Program-made: the position numbers and the translations under genes
Assembly (NCBI GenBank): GCA_023389295.1
Contig: JAEWEO010000164.1
Span: 1-16,503 of the forward strand
DNA: 16,503 bases
Direction: 5' to 3'
Source: Bacillota bacterium
GTDB taxonomy: Bacteria > Bacillota > Clostridia > Lachnospirales > Lachnospiraceae
Part shown: positions 1 to 7,006 of the stretch, one piece after another
Position numbering within the stretch: position 1 is the stretch's first letter
How the letters are laid out: each line of letters opens with the position of its first letter
Notes under the pieces: model-generated
Databases searched by the model: none
What the model saw: only the letters and a program-made list of their open reading frames with translations
What the model was told of the DNA's origin: nothing

Positions 1-626
1 AACAAAATGATGTAATGGCAACGGATCTTATTACCCACGGTTTATTTGGTAGTACTTGTAATATATGGGTTAAGGGTAAGTCCTTCTTAGCAACTGTTCC
101 ACAACCCGGTGAGCATATGGTATTAAATGCACTTGCTGCAACCTCTGTAGGTGCTCTACTTGGTTTAACCTGTGAGGAAATTGCTGCAGGTATAAGCATG
201 GTTAAAGCTCTAGGGGGAAGAAGTAATATTATCCGTCAGGAAAATTGTACAATTATCGATGATTGCTACAATGCGAATCCGGTATCGATGAAATCCGCCC
301 TTGATCTACTTAACATTGCTGATACTAGAAAGGTAGCGATCCTTGGTGATATGTTTGAATTGGGTGTAAATGAAGCAAAGCTTCATGGCGAGGTAGGCGC
401 CTACGCCACCGAGAAAGGAATTGATGTCCTAATCTGTGTCGGAAACTTATCATACCATATGTATCAGGCTGCAGCCGAACATAAGAAAGAGAACTTACAT
501 TATTACAAGACCCGCGAGGAGTTAATATCCTTTCTACCAGAGCTTATTAAGCGAGATGATACCATTCTAATTAAAGCCTCCCACGGTATGGGATTTGAGT
601 CTATTGTAAAGGCACTTCAATCATAA
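1..626 (+). CDS. murF: UDP-N-acetylmuramoyl-tripeptide--D-Ala-D-Ala ligase, 3' part
   Basis: This is the C-terminal part of MurF, the cytosolic ATP-dependent Mur ligase that adds D-Ala-D-Ala to the UDP-MurNAc-tripeptide in peptidoglycan precursor synthesis. The frame is open from base 3 with no start codon in the window, so the gene is cut by the window edge; the first ATG at 15 is internal. What shows the family is the central-domain stretch around 111-150 (GEHMVLNALAA, the Mur ligase G-H-x-x-N-x-x-A-A pattern), the MurF hallmark DDCYNANPVSMKSAL from 258 on, AILGDMFELG near 337-366, and the C-terminal IKASHGMGFE near the stop. About 208 residues are visible, roughly the last 45 percent of a usual MurF of about 455. 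A terminator follows directly. The identification is firm; whether the gene is intact upstream cannot be seen. Confidence 0.93.
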   Translation, partial: QNDVMATDLITHGLFGSTCNIWVKGKSFLATVPQPGEHMVLNALAATSVGALLGLTCEEIAAGISMVKALGGRSNIIRQENCTIIDDCYNANPVSMKSALDLLNIADTRKVAILGDMFELGVNEAKLHGEVGAYATEKGIDVLICVGNLSYHMYQAAAEHKKENLHYYKTREELISFLPELIKRDDTILIKASHGMGFESIVKALQS

Positions 627-635
627 AGGTAATAT

Positions 636-705
636 GGGGATGTTGCAAATGATGGTATGTGGATATGCTTTACTCTAAATCCAACATTTGCAACATCCCC
701 CTTTT
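636..705 (+). terminator. Intrinsic terminator after murF
   Basis: A perfect 16-base inverted repeat (636-651 GGGGATGTTGCAAATG pairs with 685-700) is followed by CTTTTT at 701-706, ten bases after the murF stop. The loop is long, 33 bases, but the G+C-rich base of the stem next to the T run is typical of Rho-independent termination in Clostridia. On the other strand the stem is not followed by a T run, so it should act only on transcripts from the left. Confidence 0.85.
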
Positions 706-794
706 TCATGTGTTTTCTTATGGAGACTATTCATACTACTTTAGCCCATCTTGACATATATATGTAAAAAGCTAAAAAATGAGGACAGAATGGC

Positions 795-2117
795 ATGATT
801 GATCTTCTTGAGAAAATCAACAACTTCCTTTGGGGTATCCCATTACCAACACTTCTATTTGGTACACACATCTATTTTACCTTTCATCTCAAAGGTGTTC
901 AAAAACATATCAGAAAAGCAATTAAGTTATCCGTCACTTCAGAAAAGGGTAATGCGGAAGGTGATTTAAGTAGTTTCGCCTCCTTATCCGCTCTATTAGC
1001 AGCCACCATAGGAACCGGTAATATTGTTGGAATCTCTACTGCTGTTGCACTTGGAGGTCCGGGTGCTATCTTCTGGTGCTGGTTAACCGGCGTTCTTGGT
1101 ATGGCGACCACTTATGCCGAATGCTTCCTAGGTTTTTTATATCGCAAGAAAACAACGGACGGTACCTACCTCGGTGGTCCTATGTACGCCTTAGAATATG
1201 GACTTAATAAGAAATGGCTGGCTGTCCTATTTTGCATCTTCACTCTGCTTGCTTCATATGGTGTTGGTTGCTCCACCCAGGCAAGAGCAGTAACAGAAAC
1301 AATTAATACCTTGTGGGGATTACCGGAATACCTTGTTGGCATGGTGGTTGCTGTTGTAGTCGGTTTGGTAATCGTAGGAGGCATTAATTCCATCGGAAAA
1401 ATCTGTAGTAAGTTAGTACCGGCAATGGGATTTTTATATGTTTTTAGCTGCATTATCATTCTGGTAATGAATGCTCGCTATATTTTCCCTGCGATCGGCA
1501 TTATCCTAGAAGCAGCCTTTGTACCGACAAAGCTTCCTGCTGCCGTTGCCGGAGGGTTTATCGGTAGCTCTCTTAAGTCTGCTGCCAGATACGGTATTGC
1601 AAGAGGTTTATTTACCAATGAAGCAGGCCTTGGTTCTGCTGCCATTGCTGCAGCCGGAGCAAAAGCTTCTCACCCATCAAGACAGGCACTTGTGTCCATG
1701 AGCGCAACTTTTTGGGATACCGTAGTAATGTGCGCAATAACTGGTCTTGTAATTGTTACAAATCTTCTGAAGAATCCTTCCTCCGTCGAGGGCTATTCCT
1801 TTACAGAATTTACAACCGCTGCTTTTCGTTCCATACCCTACGGAAATATTCTATTAGGAATCTCCCTTATCGCTTTTGCCATAGCGACCCTCATCGGCTG
1901 GTCCTATTTCGGCGAAAAAGCGGTAGAATATTTATTCGGAAAAAGTGGAATAAATACCTACCGCATCTGCTATATAGTTATGATATTTGTCGGCTCCATC
2001 TTATCCCTTAAACTAGTTTGGGAAATGACGGATTTGGTAAATGCCTTTATGGCAGTACCAAACTTACTTTGTCTATTTTTACTTAGAAAACAGATTCTAC
2101 CTTACCAAAAAAAATAA
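795..2117 (+). CDS. Sodium:alanine/amino-acid symporter, AGCS family
   Basis: This is a polytopic membrane transporter of the alanine/glycine:cation symporter family (AlsT/AgcS/DagA type), which imports small neutral amino acids with Na+. At 440 residues it is close to the family's usual 440-490. Family signatures are GTGNIVGISTAVALGGPG at residues 73-90, followed by FWCWLTGVLGMATTYAE, then YLGGPMYALEYGL, and FTNEAGLGSAAIAAA from residue 273. The rest is a succession of hydrophobic helices. The ATG at 795 is preceded by GAGGA at 781-785 with suitable spacing; an ATG at 790 is closed at once by a stop. The substrate (alanine, glycine or glutamine) cannot be told from the sequence. It lies behind the murF terminator and converges on the DJ-1 family gene, so it is probably transcribed alone. 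A TTGACA at 751 could belong to its promoter, but no convincing -10 box follows. Confidence 0.93.
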   Translation: MIDLLEKINNFLWGIPLPTLLFGTHIYFTFHLKGVQKHIRKAIKLSVTSEKGNAEGDLSSFASLSALLAATIGTGNIVGISTAVALGGPGAIFWCWLTGVLGMATTYAECFLGFLYRKKTTDGTYLGGPMYALEYGLNKKWLAVLFCIFTLLASYGVGCSTQARAVTETINTLWGLPEYLVGMVVAVVVGLVIVGGINSIGKICSKLVPAMGFLYVFSCIIILVMNARYIFPAIGIILEAAFVPTKLPAAVAGGFIGSSLKSAARYGIARGLFTNEAGLGSAAIAAAGAKASHPSRQALVSMSATFWDTVVMCAITGLVIVTNLLKNPSSVEGYSFTEFTTAAFRSIPYGNILLGISLIAFAIATLIGWSYFGEKAVEYLFGKSGINTYRICYIVMIFVGSILSLKLVWEMTDLVNAFMAVPNLLCLFLLRKQILPYQKK

Positions 2118-2164
2118 TGCAATTTCTTATAATTAGTTCCATCCTTATGACTGATAACTGTCTG

Positions 2165-2725
2165 TCATGCTTGGTAATGCTCATACTGTATGGAACTAGC
2201 AATATTAGCTGCTTCTTCTTCACTGGCTAGAGAGCGAATGAGTGCCAAAGAAAAATCAATTGCTGTCCCCATGCCCTTTGAGGTAATAATACTTCCGTCC
2301 ATAACAACAGCTTTATTCTTAACCTTTGCTCCAACTAACGACTCTTCAAAGCCAGGGAAGCAAGTAGCCTCCTTTCCCTGTAATAATCCTTTACTACCTA
2401 GCACACTTGGGGCTGCGCAGATAGCAGAGAGCTTTTTACCGGAGGAGTGGAAGGTTTTTAATAATTTGTCCAAGCCTACATGTTCTGATAAATACTTTGT
2501 TCCTGGCATCCCACCGGGAAGTACTAGCATATCTGCATCCGAATAATCCAAATCCTCAAACAAAGCATCTGCCTTTACTTCAATCCGATGAGAACCAGCA
2601 ACATATTGACTACCTGTGATAGAAACCATGGTTATTTCTATATTCGCCCTTCTTAATAAATCCACCACGGTTAATCCTTCAATTTCTTCAAAACCATTTG
2701 CCAAAAAAATATATACCTTAGCCAT
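2165..2725 (-). CDS. DJ-1/PfpI (ThiJ) family protein
   Basis: This is a cytosolic 186-residue protein of the DJ-1/PfpI superfamily, the fold of E. coli YajL and human DJ-1. In such bacterial proteins the role is usually unproven: proposed roles are protection against oxidative or carbonyl stress and protein or glyoxal repair. The nucleophile elbow is visible as LSAICAAP with Cys103, and the conserved Glu that activates the cysteine is Glu16 in ANGFEEIE. LVLPGGMPG (residues 67-75) and TSKGMGTAIDFSLALI fit the family too. The region after the elbow reads CFPGFEE, with Phe where human DJ-1 has His126. I recall this pattern as common in bacterial members, and it leaves a Cys-Glu pair, not a full triad. 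The start codon has an AAGGAAGGAAG purine stretch just upstream and a promoter is visible at 2762-2790. The protein name is secure; the biochemical activity is not. Confidence 0.92.
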   Translation of the reverse strand: MAKVYIFLANGFEEIEGLTVVDLLRRANIEITMVSITGSQYVAGSHRIEVKADALFEDLDYSDADMLVLPGGMPGTKYLSEHVGLDKLLKTFHSSGKKLSAICAAPSVLGSKGLLQGKEATCFPGFEESLVGAKVKNKAVVMDGSIITSKGMGTAIDFSLALIRSLASEEEAANIASSIQYEHYQA

Positions 2726-2761
2726 AAGGATACTTCCTTCCTTTCGTATTTTAATGCTTTT

Positions 2762-2790
2762 ATTATATATGCAACTTAGCTTTTATACAA
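2762..2790 (-). promoter_or_regulatory. Candidate sigma-A promoter of the DJ-1 family gene
   Basis: On the - strand a perfect TATAAT (2762-2767) lies 17 bases downstream of TTGTAT (2785-2790). The -35 box keeps only the TTG of the TTGACA consensus. The -10 box sits 36 bases upstream of the start codon, which gives a leader of about 30 bases. Confidence 0.55.
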
Positions 2791-2810
2791 TGTGATATTT
2801 TCATAAGAAA

Positions 2811-4511
2811 TTAGCAAATAGAAAGATTAGCAACACCAACGTTTTTCAGCGTTAGGAGAGGTCTGCATTGTTCCTTACTTCTACCATTTCCGATCGGACA
2901 TATCTCCAATACATAATATTCATCATAAGGAACTTTGAATTCAAAGCAGCCACAGCAATATATTTTAATGCATTCGATGAGTGTTCTTCTCTCCTTACAG
3001 TTCATATACAATTTGATTTCCCATTCGTGATTACAGCAACAGCTACATCCCCAAATACATCCATAGATAATTCCGGGTGTAACTTTACAAACCTCGCACT
3101 CTTGCTGAATAGGAATCGGAATCGGAACAGGTACCGGTTTAATCTCAATTTTAGTAATCGGCTCCGGGCAAACAGGACAGGTAGGGCACGCCGGGCAGGG
3201 TTCTGGTACTGGGCAGGTAGGGCACGTCGGACAAGGCTCTGGTACTGGACACGTCGGACAGGGTTCCGGTGTTGGACACGTCGGGCAGGGCTCTGGTACT
3301 GGACACGGTTGCGGTGTTGGACAAGGCTCTGGTGTCGGACAAGGTTGCGGTGCCGGACAGGGCTCTGGTGTCGGACAAGGTTGCGGTGCCGGACAAGGAG
3401 GACAACTTGGTGTCGGTTGTGGCTGCGGCACAGGTACCGGAGCAGGCGCTGGCTTTTCTTCTTCGGGTAACTCCTCTGGTGGCATCGGAACAACTTCCCC
3501 ACATTCTACCCCACCAACAAAAGGATATAAATGGAATTCAAAACCGCTGGTTGGACTCACCTCCAAAGTTCCCAGAGCTACATTTCCATTTACATTTCCA
3601 CCGGTTGGATGCGCATGAAACATTGCCTGTGGTGCTAAAATACTTCCCCATATCGCAGCAGGAACCTCCATATGGATGTGTTTTGCATCTTCAAATACAT
3701 ACAAAGTACGAGTAGCTTGATTTTCAGATCCCCATAGACCATATTGCAAATGAGCATTATCACCAGTTCTAAATATAACAATTCCCAAACTTCCCTGTGG
3801 TATTTCAAATCGTATTTCCTTATTCAAGATACCATTTGGACGTGCATCAATCACAAACACATTCTGATGTGGATTATCACCTTTTAAGATCCATTCGTGA
3901 TAGTGTTCCGTAACCGTTCCGTTAGACTCTAAATTAACGATACAATCCTTAAATGCTTCGATGCTTTCTCTTGCATCTGCAAAGAATCCAGATGTATTAG
4001 CTTGTATTCTGCTTGCAGGTATATATCGGGGCACATCATAACTGGAGACTGCATAATGAGTACCTCGATCACTTAACCTCCAATATCTGCTACCTCCACT
4101 TTGCTCATATAGGTTCATTAAACGCTGAGCTTGATCCGGTGAACCGTCCTTTCCAATCATATAGGTACTTCCTTTGGCAGCTCTGAAATTACCTCCCGCT
4201 ACAACATGACCGATTACTACTAACGGTCCTTGCATTGCAACGTTACCTCCTACCAAAAATCTTATCATATCAGGACTGTATCCTGTCCCCGTCAGTTTTA
4301 AGTCGTTACCGAAAGCAAGACTTAGGCCTCGTTGACTAGTAAAATTACCTTCAACTGCCATGGCACCTTTTGTATCTACAATATTATTTGCATCACCAAA
4401 TATTATTGCATTAAAGTAGGAAGCTGTACCGAAAGGCTGACCTACAACGTCGTACCAGTTTACGTCGTTATAAGGAATTCCGGCATAATCGTCGTCGTAA
4501 TTATTATACAT
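2811..4511 (-). CDS. Choice-of-anchor A domain protein with Cys-Pro repeats and Cys-rich tail
   Basis: This 566-residue protein has three parts. Residues about 29-337 match the choice-of-anchor A domain: FNAIIFGDANN, GAMAVEGNF and FLVGGNVAMQG at the start, then AAIWGSILAPQAMFHA, NGNVALGTLEV and FEFHLYPF at the end. Residues about 345-450 are Pro-rich, built on PCPTPE/PCPAPQ hexads that pass into CPT triplets. Residues 471-566 hold 15 cysteines, including a CSCCC run. Such domains normally sit on exported surface proteins, yet this one starts MYNNYDDDYAGIPY with no signal peptide, lipobox or LPXTG. The start is secure: AGGAGG (4517-4522) lies five bases before the ATG. The cysteines and the lack of export signals suggest, as inference, a structural protein that stays in the cell or becomes part of a spore coat or exosporium. 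It is divergent to sigI with 229 bases between them. Function unknown. Confidence 0.85.
   Translation of the reverse strand: MYNNYDDDYAGIPYNDVNWYDVVGQPFGTASYFNAIIFGDANNIVDTKGAMAVEGNFTSQRGLSLAFGNDLKLTGTGYSPDMIRFLVGGNVAMQGPLVVIGHVVAGGNFRAAKGSTYMIGKDGSPDQAQRLMNLYEQSGGSRYWRLSDRGTHYAVSSYDVPRYIPASRIQANTSGFFADARESIEAFKDCIVNLESNGTVTEHYHEWILKGDNPHQNVFVIDARPNGILNKEIRFEIPQGSLGIVIFRTGDNAHLQYGLWGSENQATRTLYVFEDAKHIHMEVPAAIWGSILAPQAMFHAHPTGGNVNGNVALGTLEVSPTSGFEFHLYPFVGGVECGEVVPMPPEELPEEEKPAPAPVPVPQPQPTPSCPPCPAPQPCPTPEPCPAPQPCPTPEPCPTPQPCPVPEPCPTCPTPEPCPTCPVPEPCPTCPTCPVPEPCPACPTCPVCPEPITKIEIKPVPVPIPIPIQQECEVCKVTPGIIYGCIWGCSCCCNHEWEIKLYMNCKERRTLIECIKIYCCGCFEFKVPYDEYYVLEICPIGNGRSKEQCRPLLTLKNVGVANLSIC
3165..3404 (-). 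repeat. Cys-Pro repeat tract inside the choice-of-anchor A gene
   Basis: This stretch codes residues 370-449. It is made of 18-base units coding PCP[T/A/V]P[E/Q], six in a row at the N-terminal side, then mixed with 9-base CPT/CPV/CPA triplets. It holds 18 cysteines, and all of them are spaced by 3 or 6 residues. Many units are nearly identical in DNA, which points to growth by duplication or slippage without change of frame. The G+C content is visibly higher than in the surrounding gene. Confidence 0.9.
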
Positions 4512-4541
4512 AATAACCTCCTATGAAACACAACAAATCCT

Positions 4542-4574
4542 TAGAATCCATTATTCTCAATTCAGTTTATTCAA
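4542..4574 (-). promoter_or_regulatory. Possible forespore-type (sigma-G/F-like) promoter
   Basis: On the - strand TTGAATA (4568-4574) is followed after 19 bases by GATTCTA (4542-4548). This resembles the sigma-G pattern of GAATA and CATNMTA, with one mismatch (G for the leading C) and a spacer one base longer than usual. The distance to the start codon is about 30 bases. No clear sigma-A promoter was seen in the same interval. This is a weak, pattern-only call. Confidence 0.25.
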
Positions 4575-4634
4575 AACTACCATAATCGTGCAACATTTAG
4601 ATATTTCACTTTACTTCCACACCATATCTTTGGG

Positions 4635-4664
4635 TTTACATATCATACTAAAAAATGATAAAAT
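4635..4664 (+). promoter_or_regulatory. Sigma-A type promoter of the sigI-rsgI operon
   Basis: TTTACA (4635-4640) and TAAAAT (4659-4664) are separated by 18 bases, and the -10 box carries the extended TGn motif (TGATAAAAT). Transcription would start near 4671, giving a leader of about 70 bases before sigI. The ribosome binding site AGGAGGT is at 4727-4733. I saw no convincing self-recognised SigI promoter (A-tract at -35 with CGWA at -10) in the interval. Confidence 0.6.
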
Positions 4665-4740
4665 TAACAGTAGACAACCTTTGTATTCTACCAAAAACGT
4701 AGTTTATCGCCTAAATATGGCGAATCAGGAGGTATAAATC

Positions 4741-5460
4741 ATGAGAGAAATCGATTCTTTAGCCATGGAAGCTAAGACGAATTCTTTACATCGTGAAAAT
4801 TTAATAAAAAATTATGAACTATATATTTTGAAATGCGCCTCCACGGCCACCCATCGTTACATAACAAAACACGATGATGAATGGTCTATTTCTTTGCTTG
4901 CCTTTTCGCAAGCCATCGATGACTACGATTTGAATAAAGGGAATTTTCTAGGATTCGCTGAATTAGTGATTAAGCGAAGACTAATTGATTATAGAAAAGG
5001 ACAGAAGCGATATGATACGGAGATATCCGTTGACCCCATTCTTTTTGATACTGAACCGGAGGAAGATACGCAAGACCTTAATATCCGTATGGCTATTGCA
5101 GATCAGGTATCAAAGCAAGATAAAGGTGATATAAAGGTAGAAATCCAGGCTGTTACTGCAACTTTAAACTCCTATGGTTTCTCTTTTCTTGATCTAGCCT
5201 CCTGCTCTCCACATGCGGATAAGACAAAAAAAGCCTGTGCAAAGGCAGTTAATTATATATTGCAACATTCTCTTCTCCTTGAAGAAATACGTTCCTCTAA
5301 ACAGCTTCCGATGAAAACCATCGAAAAAAACACTCAGATACCCCGAAAAATATTAGACCGCCATCGAAAATATATAATAGCAGCCATAGAAATACTTTCT
5401 GGAGGATATCCAAATCTTGCAGAATATATGCGATTCATTAGAGAGGAGAATGAGCAATGA
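4741..5460 (+). CDS. sigI: RNA polymerase sigma factor SigI
   Basis: This is a 239-residue alternative sigma factor of the SigI family, found in Bacillus (heat and envelope stress) and in cellulolytic clostridia, where several copies respond to polysaccharides. The sigma-2 region lies at about residues 22-90, with SLLAFSQAIDDYDLNKGNF and FAELVIKRRLIDYRKGQKR, the family's typical core-binding and -10 recognition stretch. After a variable acidic linker, the SigI C-terminal domain with its helix-turn-helix lies at about 130-225 (LPMKTIEKNT, then ILDRHRKYIIAAIEIL). The ATG has AGGAGGT seven bases upstream. The stop overlaps the start of rsgI as ATGA, so the two are translationally coupled and SigI is made together with its inhibitor. 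Its target genes are not evident in this window. Confidence 0.94.
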   Translation: MREIDSLAMEAKTNSLHRENLIKNYELYILKCASTATHRYITKHDDEWSISLLAFSQAIDDYDLNKGNFLGFAELVIKRRLIDYRKGQKRYDTEISVDPILFDTEPEEDTQDLNIRMAIADQVSKQDKGDIKVEIQAVTATLNSYGFSFLDLASCSPHADKTKKACAKAVNYILQHSLLLEEIRSSKQLPMKTIEKNTQIPRKILDRHRKYIIAAIEILSGGYPNLAEYMRFIREENEQ

Positions 5461-6800
5461 AAGCAGTTGTTGTAGAATTAAAAAATAATGAAGCCATTGT
5501 CCTTTCTGATGATGGTTGTGTTGTTAAACTTAAGAACAACAACTATGAACTAGGACAAATCATACAAGTAGAAGAATTGAAAATAAAACTAACAAAGAAG
5601 ATTGCAATATTTGCAACCTCTGCCGCTGCCGCTTTTCTTCTTGGTGTAAGTACCTGGGCGTATGCAAGCCCTTACAGCTATGTAAGCGTGGATGTAAATC
5701 CATCCATAGAATTTAGCATTAACCGTTTCGACCGCGTAATTAAAGTTAAGGCTATTAATGACGATGGAGAGGAAATCCTTCAGGAATTAACCTTAGACAA
5801 ATTGACGAATCGCTCCATTACCACTGCTATAACAAAGACGGTGGAACAGATATCAGCCGCAGGTTATTTTGAAAACGAAGTGGATGACGGTATTGTTATA
5901 GCTACTTCTAGTGAAAATCTAAACAAGGCAGATCATCTGGCACAAGAATTACAAGAAGCTGTAATAGAAGAGGTCTCTCAGACAGGTAGTGAGGTTGTAG
6001 TTGAAACCTTTAGCGTTGGATTAGAGCGTGTAGAAGAAGCCAAAGAACTTGGTGTTACCCCAGGTAAACTAAATCTCGTAGAGAAATTACAGGAAGCTGC
6101 CGTAGATACGGATATTAAGGTTGAGGAGTGGGTTAATAAGCCCGTGAAGGAAATTATTAAGGCAACAAACGAATATAAAGATAATGCCAATATCAGTATG
6201 GCAAATGCAAGGGGTAAGGACCCAATCCTACAGGAGAATAATACACAGATAACGGAAAATTCTGATGAACAAGTAACAGAACAAGACGAAACCTCCCTAA
6301 GCAAAGCCGAAAAAGCTGCTATAAAAGCAGACAAGGAAGCAAAAATAGCAAAAGAAAAGGCTGAGGCTGCAAAAAAGAAAGCGGATGAAAAAACAAAAAT
6401 AGCCGAAGAAAAGACGAATGCCTTAACGAAAGAAAACCATAAGGGTAATAAGAAAGATGTTCAGGATGCAAATACTGAGTCCAAGGAAGATCAAAAGGAA
6501 GTCAGAGAAGCTCAAAAAGAAGCTAAGGAAGCTCAAAAAGAAGCCAAAAATGCTCAAAAAGAAGCTAGGGAAGCTCAAAAAAAAGCTGATAAAGCTATAG
6601 ATAAAGCAAATAAAGCTCAGGAAAAAGCTGATAAAGCTATAGATAAACCAAATAAAGCTCAGGAAAAAGCTGATAAGGAAAATAAAAAAGAGAAGCAAGA
6701 AGATAAAGCAGGCAAGAAGACTAATATTGATGAGGACCAGGATTCAAAAAACACTTGGGAAAAATCCAACGATAAAAAGAATAAAAACTCAGATCATTAA
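5457..6800 (+). CDS. rsgI: Anti-sigma-I factor RsgI with helical Lys/Glu/Ala ectodomain
   Basis: This is the membrane-bound inhibitor of SigI, 447 residues. Residues 1-45 form the RsgI N-terminal sigma-binding domain (MKAVVVELKNNEAIVLSDDG), about 49-70 are a membrane helix, and about 73-190 are the conserved extracytoplasmic domain (YVSVDVNPSIEFSINRFDRV). Asn81-Pro82 is the dipeptide where, in studied RsgI proteins, this SEAL-type domain cleaves itself as the first step of regulated proteolysis. Residues about 280-440 are almost wholly Lys, Glu and Ala: heptads of the AQKEAKE type, then a duplicated 14-residue unit. This predicts a long rod-like helix or coiled coil outside the membrane. No carbohydrate-binding or other sensor module follows. 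GAGGAGA at 5443-5449 is the ribosome binding site. A terminator follows at 6846. The identity is firm; the signal it senses is unknown. Confidence 0.92.
   Translation: MKAVVVELKNNEAIVLSDDGCVVKLKNNNYELGQIIQVEELKIKLTKKIAIFATSAAAAFLLGVSTWAYASPYSYVSVDVNPSIEFSINRFDRVIKVKAINDDGEEILQELTLDKLTNRSITTAITKTVEQISAAGYFENEVDDGIVIATSSENLNKADHLAQELQEAVIEEVSQTGSEVVVETFSVGLERVEEAKELGVTPGKLNLVEKLQEAAVDTDIKVEEWVNKPVKEIIKATNEYKDNANISMANARGKDPILQENNTQITENSDEQVTEQDETSLSKAEKAAIKADKEAKIAKEKAEAAKKKADEKTKIAEEKTNALTKENHKGNKKDVQDANTESKEDQKEVREAQKEAKEAQKEAKNAQKEAREAQKKADKAIDKANKAQEKADKAIDKPNKAQEKADKENKKEKQEDKAGKKTNIDEDQDSKNTWEKSNDKKNKNSDH
6489..6593 (+). repeat. Five 21-base heptad repeats in rsgI
   Basis: Five consecutive 21-base units code DQKEVRE, AQKEAKE, AQKEAKN, AQKEARE and AQKKADK. 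The 4-3 spacing of alanines fits a coiled-coil or single helix. Units two to four differ at only a few bases, so they probably arose by local duplication. Copy number could change without shifting the frame. Confidence 0.85.
6585..6668 (+). repeat. 42-base tandem duplication in rsgI
   Basis: Units 6585-6626 and 6627-6668 are identical except for G at 6606 versus C at 6648, which changes Ala to Pro in the second copy (ADKAIDKANKAQEK and ADKAIDKPNKAQEK). A third copy begins (ADK) and breaks off. One difference in 42 bases indicates a recent duplication. The proline would kink the predicted helix. Confidence 0.9.
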
Positions 6801-6845
6801 AATAACAAATATGCAACTACCCGGGAATTAATTATATCAACCTTT

Positions 6846-6894
6846 TTAGAAGGTGTTACGTCAACCTTAGTTTGATGCAACACCTTCTAATTTT
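6846..6894 (+). terminator. Intrinsic terminator after rsgI
   Basis: A 12-base perfect stem (6846-6857 TTAGAAGGTGTT with 6879-6890) extends inward after one mismatch through six more pairs around a short loop near 6865-6871. It is followed by TTTT at 6891-6894. The hairpin starts 46 bases after the rsgI stop. The T run is short, so termination may be partial. On the - strand no T run follows, so it is unlikely to end the convergent cluster. Confidence 0.7.
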
Positions 6895-7006
6895 GAATCA
6901 GAGGTCTTTAAGTTTTATCTTTTGTTTCGTAAAATCTCTTATTCTATAATATTTAACTCTCATTGACTATTGATATCCTATCTTACGTATCTACATTCCC
7001 CTTAAA

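Noticed and set aside
751..778. TTGACA at 751-756 with TAAAAA at 773-778 as symporter promoter
   Set aside because: The -35 is perfect, but this -10 would start transcription at about 785, within the ribosome binding site. No other -10 at proper spacing was seen.
2868..3715. Open frames of up to 200 codons in other frames over the Cys-Pro repeats
   Set aside because: They are by-products of the repetitive DNA: low-complexity Arg/Trp or Leu-rich translations, no ribosome binding sites, and full overlap with a well-supported gene.
4693..4724. A-tract (4693-4697) with CGTA (4698) or CGAA (4721) before sigI, resembling SigI promoter elements
   Set aside because: CGTA directly follows the A-tract with no spacer, and CGAA would place the transcription start inside the ribosome binding site. 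The sigma-A promoter at 4635-4664 explains the operon better.
6423..6698. Antisense frame rich in Phe/Leu/Ser opposite the rsgI repeats, looking like a membrane protein
   Set aside because: It is the complement of Lys/Glu codons (AAA, GAA read as TTT, TTC), with no start signal. The same holds for the frames opposite the kinase helix at 14176-14588.
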